From contig NZ_CP064689.1 in the NCBI RefSeq assembly GCF_023100945.1, positions 4,260,001 through 4,324,000 on the forward strand: 64,000 nucleotides of DNA, read 5' to 3'. Shown one piece after another: positions 46,958-56,294 of the stretch. The notes beneath the pieces were generated by a model. That model was not told the DNA's origin, did not search any database, and worked only from the letters and a program-made list of their open reading frames with translations. A program made the position numbers and the translations under genes. Every line of letters starts with the position of its first letter. The first letter of the stretch is position 1. The stretch is from Bradyrhizobium sp. 200. Its GTDB lineage: Bacteria > Pseudomonadota > Alphaproteobacteria > Rhizobiales > Xanthobacteraceae.

Positions 46958-47344
46958 CTAAACCGCCCGATGGCAAACCGCCTCGACCTTGTTGCCGTCA
47001 GGGTCGCGCAGGAATGCGCCGTAATAGGCGGCATGATAGTGGCGCAGGCCAGGTGGGCCGTCATCTGTGCCGCCGGCGGCGATGCCGGCGCGCCAGAAGG
47101 CATCGACTTCGTTGCGCGATTTTGCCTTGAAGCACCAGTGCCGGCTGGTGGCCTCATCCGGCTTCGGACCCCTGTAGATCGCGAGGTAGACGCGATCTGG
47201 ATACTCGGCGTCGGCCCGCTCACCGTAGCCGAGCCACCGGTCGCTGCGGCCGACCTTGACGACGCCGAGCGCCTGCATGATCGCGTCGTAGAAGCGCTCG
47301 GCGGCGGCGAAGTCGGAAACGGTGATGGAGACGTGGTCCAGCAT
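46958..47344 (-). CDS. VOC/glyoxalase-fold protein
   Basis: 128 residues from the ATG at 47344. The vicinal-oxygen-chelate fold is clear: LDHVSITVSDFAAAERFYDA at the start, RHWCFKAKSRNEVDAFW in the middle and the end motif YYGAFLRDPDGNKVEAVCH. Metal-binding His/Glu are present (DHVS, KVEAV). The substrate is unknown. The family is common in glutathione or antibiotic detoxification. Confidence 0.85.
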   Translation of the reverse strand: MLDHVSITVSDFAAAERFYDAIMQALGVVKVGRSDRWLGYGERADAEYPDRVYLAIYRGPKPDEATSRHWCFKAKSRNEVDAFWRAGIAAGGTDDGPPGLRHYHAAYYGAFLRDPDGNKVEAVCHRAV

Positions 47345-47377
47345 CGATCGGTCCTCGATGGTGACGGAGAACGTCAG

Positions 47378-47492
47378 CGTCATTGCGAGGAGCGGCGCGA
47401 CGAGGCAATCCATACCTCCTCGCGGCGAGATGGATTGCTTCCGCCTTCGCTCATAGAGCTACGGCGGACAAGTCGCATCGCTCGCAATGACG
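47378..47492. repeat. Inverted-repeat element CGTCATTGCGAG
   Basis: CGTCATTGCGAG (47378-47389) and its exact complement CTCGCAATGACG (47481-47492) flank an inner pair, GAGGCAATCCAT and ATGGATTGCTTC. I recognise the GTCATTGCGAGGAGC / GCAATCCAT pattern as a dispersed Bradyrhizobium repeat. It lies just 3' of valS. Confidence 0.65.
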
Positions 47493-47513
47493 GGGATGGT
47501 TCCGCGCCTTGCG

Positions 47514-50378
47514 TCAGGTCGCCATCTTCAAGCGCTCGAGCGCTTCCTGCAGTTTTGCCTTGCGCGCCACCGCCGCTTCGCGCTTTTCCTTTTCTTCCTC
47601 GACGATCTCTTCGGGCGCGTTCGCCACGAATTTCTCGTTGCCGAGCTTGGCATCGACGCGCTTGATGTCGGCGTCGGCTTTGACGATTTCCTTGTCGAGC
47701 CGGGCCTTCTCGGCCGAAAGGTCGATCACGCCCTTCAGCGGCAGCGCCACGACCTCGCCGCGCACCAGCAATTGCACCGCGCCTTCCGGCGGGCGGTCGG
47801 CAAAGGAAATATCCGCCAAACGTGCCAGACGCTTCACGATGTCGTTCCAACGCTGTGCGCGCTCTTTGGTCTCCACGGACGCTCCCGACAGCACCACCGG
47901 TATCAAGGTGGCCGGCGGGATGTTCATTTCGGAGCGCACCGAACGGATGGCGGTGACGAGATCGACCACCCAGCCGATCTCGGCCTCGGCGGACGGATCG
48001 CTGAAATCGCGGTCATCGAGCGCGGCCATGGCTGGCGCGATCAGTGGATCGCCGGGCCCTGCCATCGCCATCGCAGCGATCTGCTCTGCCGTGACCGAAC
48101 TCGCCTTGCGCGGCCATTCGGCCAGCACCAGCAAGCCATCGCGCTTGGCCGTCACCGCCCAGAGTTCCTCGGTGATGAACGGCATGAACGGATGCAGCAA
48201 TTTAAGGATCTCGTCGCGCGCCCAGGCGATCATGGCGCGGGTCTCGGCCTTCGCCGCCCCCTCCTCGCCCATCAGTACCGGTTTTGCGAGTTCGAGATAC
48301 CAGTCGCAATAGACGTTCCAGACGAAACGATAGATCGCGTTGGCCGCATCGTTGAAGCGATAGCCATCGATCGCCTCTGTGACCTCGCGCGTGGCGCGCG
48401 ACGTCTCGTGCGCGATCCAGCGGTTCAGGGTTTCCTTCGCCGCCATCGGATCGAAGCCTGCGGGCTTCTCGCAGCCGTTCATCTCGGCAAAGCGGCAGGC
48501 GTTCCACAGCTTGGTCGCAAAATTGCGGTTGGTTTCGACGAGCTGCGGCGACAGCTTGATGTCGTGGCTGTGGGCCGCGCCGCGCGCCAGCGCAAAGCGC
48601 AGCGCGTCCGCGCCAAAGTCGTCGATCACGCCTAAGGGATCGATGACGTTGCCTTTCGACTTCGACATCTTCGCGCCCTTCTCGTCGCGAACCAGGCGGT
48701 GGATGTAGACGGTCGAGAACGGCGCCTCCTTCATGAAGTGCATGCCCATCATCATCATCCGGGCGACCCAGAAGAAGATGATGTCCCAGCCGGTAACGAG
48801 GACATTGGTCGGGTAATAGCGCTTCACTTCGCTCGTTTCGTCCGGCCAGCCGAGCGTCGAGAACGGCCACAGCCCCGAGGAGAACCAGGTGTCGAGCACG
48901 TCTTCATCGCGGGTGATGAACCCCTCGCGCTTGGCAGGATCCTGCGCCATCTCGCGCCCTTGCTCTTCCGTGATGACTTCCTGCTCGACGTAATAGCCGA
49001 GCGCGTTGCCGACAGCTTCTTCCTCGGTCTCGGCCACGAACACCTTGCCGTCGGGTCCGTACCACGCCGGAATCTGATGGCCCCACCAGAGCTGGCGCGA
49101 GATGCACCAGGGCTGGATGTTCTCCATCCATTCGAAATAGGTTTTTTCCCAGTTCTTCGGCACGAACGTCGTCGCGCCCGAGCGCACGGCCGCGATCGCC
49201 GGCTGCGCCATGGTCCTGGCGTCGACATACCACTGGTCGGTCAGATAGGGCTCGATCACCACGTTGGAGCGGTCGCCATGCGGCACCATATGCGTGTTCG
49301 GCTCGATCTTCTCGATGAAGCCGAAATCTTCCAGCCGCGCCACGATCGTCTTGCGCGCGGCGAAGCGCTCGACAGCATGCAGTTCTTCCGCAAGCTGGTC
49401 CGCGCCCTCGGGCAGCCCGCGCAGATAATCCTCGTTGTCGACGAGGGCCATGCAGCCCTCGCGATCGAACACGTTGATCTGCGGCAGGCCGTGACGCTTG
49501 CCGACCTCGAAGTCGTTGAAGTCGTGCGCCGGGGTGATCTTGACCGCGCCGGATCCCTTTTCGGGATCGGCGTAGTCGTCGCCGACGATCGGGATGCGGC
49601 GGCCGACCAGCGGCAGGATGACGTGCTGGCCGATCAGATGCCCGATCCGTTCGTTGTCCGGATGGATAGCAACGGCGGTGTCGCCGAGCATCGTCTCGGG
49701 GCGCGTCGTCGCCACGACGACGAAAGTCGAGGGATCGTCGGGGCTGAACGTCTTGCCCTCGATCGGATAGCGCAGATACCAGAGGCTGCCCTTGACCTCG
49801 ATCTGCAGCACCTCGAGATCGGAGATCGCCGTCACCAGCTTCGGATCCCAGTTGACCAGCCGCTTGTCCTTGTAGATCAGGCCTTCGCGGTGCAACTGCA
49901 CGAACACCTTCACGACGGCGCGCGACAGGCCCTCGTCCATCGTAAAGCGCTCGCGCGACCAGTCGCAGGAAGCGCCCAGCCGCTTCAACTGGTTGACGAT
50001 GGTGCCGCCGCTCTCGGCCTTCCATTGCCAGATGCGCTCGAGGAATTTGGCGCGGCCGAGGTCGCGCCGGTGCTCCTGGCGTTCCATCAATTGCCGTTCG
50101 ACCACCATCTGGGTCGCGATGCCCGCATGGTCGGTGCCCGGCTGCCACAGCACGTCGCGGCCGCGCATGCGCTCGAAGCGGCAGAGAATGTCCTGCAGCG
50201 TGTTGTTCAGCGCGTGACCCATATGCAGCGAGCCCGTCACGTTCGGCGGCGGGATCACGATGGTGAACGGCGCGGCGTCTTTTCGTTCCGGGCGGCCGGC
50301 CTTGAACGCGCCGCTCTCCTCCCAGATACGGGACATGCGGCTTTCGATATCGGCGGGCTGGTAGTTTTTCTCGATCAT
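47514..50378 (-). CDS. valS: Valyl-tRNA synthetase
   Basis: 954 residues from the ATG at 50378 (MIEKNYQPADIE). Class I signatures: PPNVTGSLHMGHALNNT (HIGH-type HMGH), KMSKSKGNVIDP (KMSKS), the zinc/editing region, TDHAGIATQMVVERQL and a C-terminal coiled coil (LDKEIVKADADIKRVDAKL) that binds tRNA. It charges tRNA-Val and edits threonine. Gene order popZ-like then valS is typical of alphaproteobacteria. Confidence 0.97.
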   Translation of the reverse strand: MIEKNYQPADIESRMSRIWEESGAFKAGRPERKDAAPFTIVIPPPNVTGSLHMGHALNNTLQDILCRFERMRGRDVLWQPGTDHAGIATQMVVERQLMERQEHRRDLGRAKFLERIWQWKAESGGTIVNQLKRLGASCDWSRERFTMDEGLSRAVVKVFVQLHREGLIYKDKRLVNWDPKLVTAISDLEVLQIEVKGSLWYLRYPIEGKTFSPDDPSTFVVVATTRPETMLGDTAVAIHPDNERIGHLIGQHVILPLVGRRIPIVGDDYADPEKGSGAVKITPAHDFNDFEVGKRHGLPQINVFDREGCMALVDNEDYLRGLPEGADQLAEELHAVERFAARKTIVARLEDFGFIEKIEPNTHMVPHGDRSNVVIEPYLTDQWYVDARTMAQPAIAAVRSGATTFVPKNWEKTYFEWMENIQPWCISRQLWWGHQIPAWYGPDGKVFVAETEEEAVGNALGYYVEQEVITEEQGREMAQDPAKREGFITRDEDVLDTWFSSGLWPFSTLGWPDETSEVKRYYPTNVLVTGWDIIFFWVARMMMMGMHFMKEAPFSTVYIHRLVRDEKGAKMSKSKGNVIDPLGVIDDFGADALRFALARGAAHSHDIKLSPQLVETNRNFATKLWNACRFAEMNGCEKPAGFDPMAAKETLNRWIAHETSRATREVTEAIDGYRFNDAANAIYRFVWNVYCDWYLELAKPVLMGEEGAAKAETRAMIAWARDEILKLLHPFMPFITEELWAVTAKRDGLLVLAEWPRKASSVTAEQIAAMAMAGPGDPLIAPAMAALDDRDFSDPSAEAEIGWVVDLVTAIRSVRSEMNIPPATLIPVVLSGASVETKERAQRWNDIVKRLARLADISFADRPPEGAVQLLVRGEVVALPLKGVIDLSAEKARLDKEIVKADADIKRVDAKLGNEKFVANAPEEIVEEEKEKREAAVARKAKLQEALERLKMAT

Positions 50379-50617
50379 GGCGCTGCAATTGGGATGCTGG
50401 GGGCGTTCTCGGAGCAAACCGTCACCGGTCTGCTCAAAGAATGTGAATCAAATCAGCGTGGTAGCGCCCGGTTTGGATGCGATCGGCGCCGGGCCGCGCC
50501 CCTAGAAAGCCGCCGCAGCGCCTCAAGTCAACCTGACAACGCGGGTGCAGAGCAGCGGGGAGCCGCGGTAACGCCGGTTTGAAGGTACGAATGGGGTCTC
50601 GATTGCCCACCGAGGTT

Positions 50618-50661
50618 GCCTTGATGCAGCCTCGACCCAGCCTTGACGCAACCTTGGGACT
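50618..50661. repeat. 11-base tandem repeat, four imperfect copies
   Basis: GCCTTGATGCA, GCCTCGACCCA, GCCTTGACGCA and ACCTTGGGACT follow each other between valS and the PopZ-like gene. The rest of that 280-base gap shows no gene. Confidence 0.5.
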
Positions 50662-51379
50662 AGCGCCCGCCGCGCGAAACCCGTTCGATTTCGGCCTTGA
50701 CGATCCGCTCCACCAGTCCCGGCAAATTGTCGTCGAGCCAGGATTTCAGCATTGGCCGCAGCATTTCCTTGACCAGATCTTCCAACGTCCGCGCATTGTT
50801 GCTCAGCACGGTATTGGCCAGCGAGTTGAAGGCGGATTCCACGGCGGAGACGGTCGAATGCGATAAAATCGGTCGTGCTGGCGCGCTCTCGAAAGGCGGC
50901 TCATAGGGCGGCTGGCGACGTGACGCCTTGGCTTCGCTGAACTCGATGTCGTCCTCCGGCTCGATCCTGTTGAACGACGCGGCCGGCGCCGGCGGGGCCG
51001 GATCGGGCAGCGCCATCTCGTCGGTCAGTTCGAAAACATCGGCCTCGGGCTGCGGCGCCGGCCTGATATCCGCCTCGGGCGTTGCCGCATCGAGGCTCGC
51101 CAGCATCGCGTCGATATCGTCCTGGTTGTTGCTGGCGGCCGGTTCAGGTGCAGGCGGCGGCGGTGGCGGCGGGGCTACCTTCGGCGCGGGAGCCGGCTTC
51201 GGCGCCGGCGCAATCGCCGACGGCGGGATATCCTTCATCACGGCCGGCTTTGCGGCGGCCGCCGGGCCCGCCGGTCTTTCGGCAGAAGCAGGCTTTGCCT
51301 CGTCGTCGGCAATGATGCGACGGATCGACGCCAGAATCTCCTCCATCGAGGGCTCTTGGACCTTTGCAGGTTGCGTCAT
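50660..51379 (-). CDS. PopZ-like DUF2497 protein
   Basis: 239 residues from the ATG at 51379 (GGAG six bases upstream). N-terminal PSMEEILASIRRIIADDEA is the PopZ/DUF2497 start, followed by a Pro/Ala-rich linker of about 120 residues and the C-terminal oligomerisation helices NTVLSNNARTLEDLVKEMLR and WLDDNLPGLVERIVKAEIER. PopZ organises the cell pole in Caulobacter and Agrobacterium. The long acidic, proline-rich middle is usual. Confidence 0.88.
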   Translation of the reverse strand: MTQPAKVQEPSMEEILASIRRIIADDEAKPASAERPAGPAAAAKPAVMKDIPPSAIAPAPKPAPAPKVAPPPPPPPAPEPAASNNQDDIDAMLASLDAATPEADIRPAPQPEADVFELTDEMALPDPAPPAPAASFNRIEPEDDIEFSEAKASRRQPPYEPPFESAPARPILSHSTVSAVESAFNSLANTVLSNNARTLEDLVKEMLRPMLKSWLDDNLPGLVERIVKAEIERVSRGGR

Positions 51380-51634
51380 TTCCGACTCCACATCGAAACC
51401 ATTTTATACCAAAGCCACGAAGGAATTGCCGGTTCCGGATATGCAGGCCGGGATTTTCATCGCACTAGCCTGACTTGTCCCCAGATCAAGCCCGCCCGCT
51501 GCACCCGCGCGGGGGACCCTGCTCCCCTCAGAACGACCCCGACGCGCGTCCATGAGATGCAAGGACGCGGGCCACGAATCGCTCAGCTCGCCCCAGAAAC
51601 GGTACGTCATGGCCACAATTGATTGCAAGCAAAG

Positions 51635-51659
51635 CGCCCGGCGCTTCAGGCGCCGGGCG
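51635..51659 (-). terminator. Terminator hairpin downstream of tolC
   Basis: CGCCCGGCGC-TTCAG-GCGCCGGGCG forms a perfect ten-base GC stem. On the minus strand it follows the tolC stop by about 40 bases and is followed by CTTTGCTTGC. The rest of the 321-base gap to the PopZ-like gene has no visible gene. Confidence 0.7.
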
Positions 51660-51700
51660 ACGATTTCATCCCGCCTGTGGTGCGGAAATCTGCTCGGAGA

Positions 51701-53161
51701 TCAGCGGCCGTCGGGTGTGCGAACGCCGGCCCAGCTATCGCGCACCTGATGATAGTGCACGCTCGGGTCGTAGACCGTGGTCGGCAGGTTAAGCACAAGC
51801 GGCGACAGACGTCCGATCGTGTTCAGCACGGAGTATGATGCAACCACGCGGTCATGCTGCGCGGTGACCAGCGCGACGCGCGCATTGACCAGCGCCTGCT
51901 GCGCGTTCAGCACGTCGAGCGTAGTGCGCTGCCCGGCCTTGGCTTCCTCGCGCACGCCGTTGAGCGCGATTTCCGACGCCGTCACCTGCGATTGGGCGGA
52001 GGCGACCTGGGCCTTGCCGGCGACGAGCTGGCCCCATGCCGTGACCACATTGGCACGGGTCTGGTCGCGGGTCTGGTCGAGAACGAGGCGCTGCTGCGCC
52101 ACCGTTTCCTTGGACTGGCGGATCAACGAGTATTCGGCGCCGCCCTGATAGATCGGCACCGAAAGCTGCGTGATCGCAGACGCGCCGAACGACCGATATT
52201 GGATCAGGCTCTGCTCATAGGACTGCTGCACCGAGGCCTGAAGCGTGACGCTCGGCAACAGCGCGCCTTCGGCCACCTTGACCTGGAGGTAGCTGACGTC
52301 GATCCCGAACATTGCCGCGGTGACGTTCGGATTTTGCGTCAGGCCGAGCTCGACGGCGGCAGGCAGCGTCGATGGCAGGAAGCGATCGACCGGCGAACCC
52401 GGTGCGAGCGCCACCGGCTCGTTGCCGATGATGCGGCGGAAGTTCGAGCGCGTCGTGGTCAGGTTGGCTTCCGCGGTCAGGAGCTGGGTCTTGCCGGCGG
52501 CGAGTTGCGCCTCCGACTGCGCAACGTCGGTGCGCGTGACTTCGCCGACATTGAAGCGATCACGCGTCTGTTTCAGCGTCTGCTCGAGCACGCGAACGTT
52601 GCTCTTCTGCACCTCGACGATCGCCGAATCGCGCAGATAGTCCATGTAGATCGTGGCGGCGCTGAGCAAGACGCTCTGTTCGAGAGCGCGCAGGGCTTCG
52701 CGGGCGCCGGAAACCTGCCCCTCGGCCGCTCTTGTCCTGTTCGCAGTCTGCTGGCCGTTGAAGAGGGTCTGCGTGATGGTGGCGCCGACGCTGCGCGGTG
52801 CGTTGGTGCCGTTAATTGGGGGAGGCCTCCCGACATTGAGGTCGCCGGTCTGGGTAAGGCTGTCGGTGTATTGGACGCCTGCGCTCGCGGTGACTGCGAC
52901 TCTCGGCCGGTAGCCCGACAATGCCTGCGGCACGTTCTCGTCGGTGATGCGCACCTGCGCGCGCTGCGAATTGAGCTGCGGATTATTCTGATAGGCGCGC
53001 ACCAGCGCTGCCTCAATTGTGTCGGCCAAGACGGGCCTAGGGCCCATGCACACTAATAGAAGGGCCGAAGCCGCGGCCCCGGCAAATGCCTTCACCCCAC
53101 GCATCCCAAGCAATCCAATCATTTTGGCGCCCGGCCCATGACCATCATCGCACACGATCAT
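51701..53161 (-). CDS. TolC-family outer-membrane channel protein
   Basis: 486 residues; ATGs at 53122 and 53104 are alternatives nearer the signal peptide (AFAGAAASALLLVCM...VLA). Two repeated coiled-coil/barrel halves carry ALVRAYQNNPQLNSQRA, SVGATITQTLFNG, VLEQTLKQTRDRFNVGEVTR TDVAQSEAQLAAGK and TLDVLNAQQALVNARVALVT. It is the outer channel for RND or type I export, including possibly the RTX glycosidase in this window. Located as a single gene before pcm. Confidence 0.92.
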   Translation of the reverse strand: MIVCDDGHGPGAKMIGLLGMRGVKAFAGAAASALLLVCMGPRPVLADTIEAALVRAYQNNPQLNSQRAQVRITDENVPQALSGYRPRVAVTASAGVQYTDSLTQTGDLNVGRPPPINGTNAPRSVGATITQTLFNGQQTANRTRAAEGQVSGAREALRALEQSVLLSAATIYMDYLRDSAIVEVQKSNVRVLEQTLKQTRDRFNVGEVTRTDVAQSEAQLAAGKTQLLTAEANLTTTRSNFRRIIGNEPVALAPGSPVDRFLPSTLPAAVELGLTQNPNVTAAMFGIDVSYLQVKVAEGALLPSVTLQASVQQSYEQSLIQYRSFGASAITQLSVPIYQGGAEYSLIRQSKETVAQQRLVLDQTRDQTRANVVTAWGQLVAGKAQVASAQSQVTASEIALNGVREEAKAGQRTTLDVLNAQQALVNARVALVTAQHDRVVASYSVLNTIGRLSPLVLNLPTTVYDPSVHYHQVRDSWAGVRTPDGR

Positions 53162-53350
53162 TAACCGAACGTCGCTTCACTCGAAGTGAGTCCCGGCTCA
53201 CCTTATTCCGCACGTAGGCTGGACGGAACTACCCCGCAAGCAAACCCGGTCGAAACTCTTCACGTGGGGCAATCGGGCCACACTTCTGATTTCGAAGAGG
53301 ATTTAGCCGGCCACGAAGGGCGGATATTGGGCGTGGAAACGGCCTAAACG

Positions 53351-54016
53351 CTAGAAAACGAAGGCCGGAACAAGTTCCATCCCGGGCAGCACCGGGGCAG
53401 CGGCATCGAACAGCGTCCGGTGACCGAAATCGCCATGCGAACGGGTCACGATGGTGGCCCGCGCCGGGCGGGACGTTGCAAAAACGCCCACCAATCGGCC
53501 GCCACTGCGCAATTGCCCGTAGAGTTGCTCCGGCACGATCTCGGTTGCGCCGTTCAGGACGATGACATCATAAGGCGCGCCCGCCGGGTCGCCATCGGTC
53601 GGCGCCGCGGTGCGGACCGTGACATTTCCACAGCCATTGCGGGCCAGAATCGCCTGCGCCTTCGCCGCCAGCGCCGAATCGCCCTCCGTTGCGGTCACCT
53701 CTGCGGCGAATCGGGCGATCACGGCGGCGGCGTAGCCGGTGGCACAACCGACCACCAGGACACGGTCGGTCCCCTTGATCTCAGCCGCCTGCAGCATCTT
53801 CGCCAGCACCGCCGGCGTAATCAGGAACCGCTTGGCCGAGCCGCCCTCGCTGACATCGAGATCGAGGTCCAGATAGGCCAGCGCCTGCTTGTTTTCGGGA
53901 ACGAAGGCCTCGCGCGGCACCGCCAGCATGGCATCGAGAATGCGGATATCGGTCACGTCGCTCGGACGCACCTGACCATCGACCATTTTCTGGCGCGCGG
54001 TCGCAAAACCGGACAT
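53351..54016 (-). CDS. Protein-L-isoaspartate O-methyltransferase family
   Basis: 221 residues. The SAM-binding motif reads VLVVGCATGYAAAVIARFAA, with MVDGQVRPSDVTDIRILDAM, FVPENKQALAYLD and RFLITPAVLAKMLQ before it. This alphaproteobacterial subgroup, next to tolC, is related to Pcm but has a GCATGY rather than GTGSGY loop, so repair activity is not certain. Confidence 0.85.
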   Translation of the reverse strand: MSGFATARQKMVDGQVRPSDVTDIRILDAMLAVPREAFVPENKQALAYLDLDLDVSEGGSAKRFLITPAVLAKMLQAAEIKGTDRVLVVGCATGYAAAVIARFAAEVTATEGDSALAAKAQAILARNGCGNVTVRTAAPTDGDPAGAPYDVIVLNGATEIVPEQLYGQLRSGGRLVGVFATSRPARATIVTRSHGDFGHRTLFDAAAPVLPGMELVPAFVF

Positions 54017-54151
54017 AGGCTAAGACCCTGAGAGCATGCGGCGTGGCCGCCGAACGAACTGAAACCGCGGTCATCTTTGGTACAACCGTCGGCAAAACGC
54101 AACATGCGGGCGGCTGTTGCCGGGCCGCCAACGGTAGCGCGGGAAAGCCTG

Positions 54152-54331
54152 CTACTCGATCGTCACGGCAAGCCGGGCGATCAGCCGCGCGACCTCATCC
54201 AGATGTTCGGCATCATGTTCTTCAATGGCTCGCGCGAGCCGAAACAGGCATTCCTCGTCACTCAGGGCGGGAATGTCGCTTGGGACAATCGAAGGTACCG
54301 CGCGTATCAGGTCGGTCGCGATGGCTGGCAT
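54152..54331 (-). CDS. Small acidic hypothetical protein
   Basis: 59 residues from an ATG with GGGAG eight bases upstream. It is helical and acidic (PALSDEECLFRLARAIEEHD, AEHLDEVARLIARLAVTIE). No family recognised. The coding look (third-position GC, good ribosome site, clean stop) supports a real gene between pcm and tRNA-Asn. The region 54332-54618 shows nothing else. Confidence 0.55.
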   Translation of the reverse strand: MPAIATDLIRAVPSIVPSDIPALSDEECLFRLARAIEEHDAEHLDEVARLIARLAVTIE

Positions 54332-54618
54332 GGAATCAGCTCCCGTGAAACTCCGGCGTCACAAGCCTCCGGACCGATTGAGTCGAATTGGCGGCCCGCG
54401 CCATAACGCGCCTCAAGACGCCTGGGGATGACGCAATTGCGCCTGCCCGGTTCCGGCGACAGCCTGCCCGGCGGTCGAAACAACGACAAATCGTTGTAGC
54501 GCAGAGCCTTTCCAGTCCCGCTTCAGGCGAGAGTCCAGTCGAGCCGGTGATTTGGTCCTTTGCAAGCCCGAAAGGCTTTGTTATACGCTGCCCGCTCGCG
54601 AACCTTTGTTTCGCCTGT

Positions 54619-54693
54619 TCCTCGGTAGCTCAGCGGTAGAGCATTCGACTGTTAATCGAATGGTCGCTGGTTCGAATCCAGCCCGGGGAGCCA
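54619..54693 (+). tRNA. tRNA-Asn (anticodon GTT)
   Basis: A 75-base cloverleaf: acceptor TCCTCGG/CCGGGGA (one T-G pair), D-arm AGCTCAGCGGTAGAGC, anticodon arm with loop CTGTTAA giving GTT, T-arm GGTTCGAATCC and an encoded CCA end. The 3' twelve bases recur at 57282. Confidence 0.95.
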
Positions 54694-54785
54694 TCGCCTT
54701 TCGTACGCTACGGCGCGCTAGAGCCGCCGAAGCCCGCCGAAAGTACGATACGGACGGAAATTGTTGGACTTTCTTGAACTTCTGT

Positions 54786-55430
54786 TCAGGCGCTGTTCAG
54801 CGCGGCCAGGAATTCAGTCGGCGATTGGCCGCCGCTCACGGACACACGGTCGTCGATCAGGAAGTGCGGCACGCTCCGGATGCCGCGCGCATGCGCTTCG
54901 GCCTGGTCCGCCTCGACATCGGCGGTGAAGCGGTCGCCGTCGAGGAGGTCCGCAACGCTCGGTTCGTCGAGCCCGGCCTCGACCGCGAGGCGCAGGAGCG
55001 TGTCCCGATCGAACAGGTGGGCGTGCTCGGAGAAATAGCCCCGGTGGAAACGCTCGACCAACGCCTCCTGCTTGCCTTCTGCACGAGCCAGATGAAGGAG
55101 CCGATGCGCGTCCAGCGTGTCGCCCGCCAGCGTATTCTCGAGATCGTAGGTTATGCCCTCCTGGGCTGCGACTTGCGAGACCTGCGCCAGGATCGGTGCG
55201 GCCTTCTGACCGGGACCGAACTTGTGGGCGATGTGCTCGTCCACGCTGTGCGGCGCGACGCCAGGCATTAGCCGGTACGAGCGATAGACGACTTCGACCC
55301 GCTGACGGCCAGCGAACTGGTCGAGGGCCTTGCGGAAGCGGCTGATGCCGATGGGGCAGATCGGGCAGATCACGTCGTGCCAGATCTCGACCGTCAGCGC
55401 TTTCGTCACGGTTTGAACCTTGCTCAGCAT
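54786..55430 (-). CDS. DsbA-family oxidoreductase (FrnE-like)
   Basis: 214 residues from ATG 55430. The thioredoxin-like fold has VEIWHDVICPICPIG with a CPIC redox motif (the family usually has CPWC), an inserted helical domain (AHRLLHLARAEGKQEALVER) and RSVPHFLIDDRVSVSGGQSP with the cis-Pro. No signal peptide, so it is cytosolic. It is 12 bases downstream of the NmrA-type pseudogene and probably shared its promoter. Confidence 0.88.
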   Translation of the reverse strand: MLSKVQTVTKALTVEIWHDVICPICPIGISRFRKALDQFAGRQRVEVVYRSYRLMPGVAPHSVDEHIAHKFGPGQKAAPILAQVSQVAAQEGITYDLENTLAGDTLDAHRLLHLARAEGKQEALVERFHRGYFSEHAHLFDRDTLLRLAVEAGLDEPSVADLLDGDRFTADVEADQAEAHARGIRSVPHFLIDDRVSVSGGQSPTEFLAALNSA

Positions 55431-55441
55431 GGCGCGGTCCC

Positions 55442-56165
55442 TCACGAAAAAGCGGCGACGATCACGTCGCGTAGCGGCCGCGGCTTGCGGCCGGTGATCA
55501 GCTCAAAATGGCCGGTGACGATGTCGTAGGCGTGTCCGACCATGCCCTTCTTGATCTGGACGAGCGTGTCCACGATCGGCCCGGGAAGACCCACTTGCGC
55601 CATGCCGCCACGAAACTGGTCCTCGGTGAGGACCGCGAAGCCGAGCGGCTTGCCGGTGACCTCGGCGACGATGGCCGCTTTCGCCGAGGCCGATCAGCGC
55701 ACCGCTGGCGATCAGCATCTGCGCCTCCTGGACGACGACCTCCGCGTAGAGGTTCATGCGCAGGATGGTCCAGCTTGCAGCAGCGCGGATCAGGTGCTGC
55801 TCGGCGACCCAGAAATCGACGTACATCGACGGCGCGGCGAGGTCCTTCGTACCCGCGTTCGACACCAGAACGATGTGCTTCACGCCCGCTCCGACGGCAG
55901 CGTCGATCGCCGCCACGAATTGCTTCGCCCGCGCGCCGGGCTCGACATCGACGCTCGGGATGAGGACGACGGCGTCGAGACCCTGATAGGCCGATGCAAG
56001 GCTGGCCGGCTGATCGTAGTCGCCGAACCGGCCTTCCGCCGGGGCCTGGATGTTTTCCGGGCTGCGCGAGATGCCGACGACGCCGTGACCGGCGTGCCTG
56101 GCGATCAGATCCTGAACGATTGCTTTGCCGAGCTGACCGCTCGCTCCGCTGACTCCAACTTGCAT
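55442..56165 (-). pseudogene. NmrA-type NAD(P)-binding reductase, internal deletion
   Basis: The first 163 residues are good: VGVSGASGQLGKAIVQDLIA (NAD(P) loop), KHIVLVSNAGTKDL and TILRMNLYAEVVVQEAQML. After GLGE the frame fails; the next frame continues AAIVAEVTGKPLGFAVLTED through MVGHAYDIVTGHFELITGRK to a stop at 55442. About 60 codons between the two parts seem to be missing relative to QorB/AzoB-like proteins, with a frame change at the join near 55677. It is probably inactive. Confidence 0.75.
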
Positions 56166-56183
56166 AGCCGTGACCTTTCCAAT

Positions 56184-56212
56184 AACAAAATGTTCGATAG
56201 GAACTTATTGTT
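56184..56212. promoter_or_regulatory. Inverted-repeat operator, HxlR candidate
   Basis: AACAAAATGTTC-gatag-GAACTTATTGTT pairs at 10 of 12 positions, centred between the divergent reductase relic and the HxlR gene. This is the expected place for an HxlR dimer site. Confidence 0.6.
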
Positions 56213-56294
56213 CTTGAAGAGGACCGCAAGAATGCACATGTTTGATCGTCACGATCATCGATGTTCGTTGGTTGACCGGCGCCGAACGGCGTAG

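Noticed and set aside
47378-47492. CRISPR-like repeats
   Set aside because: Only one inverted pair and no spacer array; no CRISPR array was found anywhere in the window.
54077-54406. Plus-strand frame of 109 residues
   Set aside because: It overlaps the better supported 59-residue minus-strand gene and looks like its shadow.
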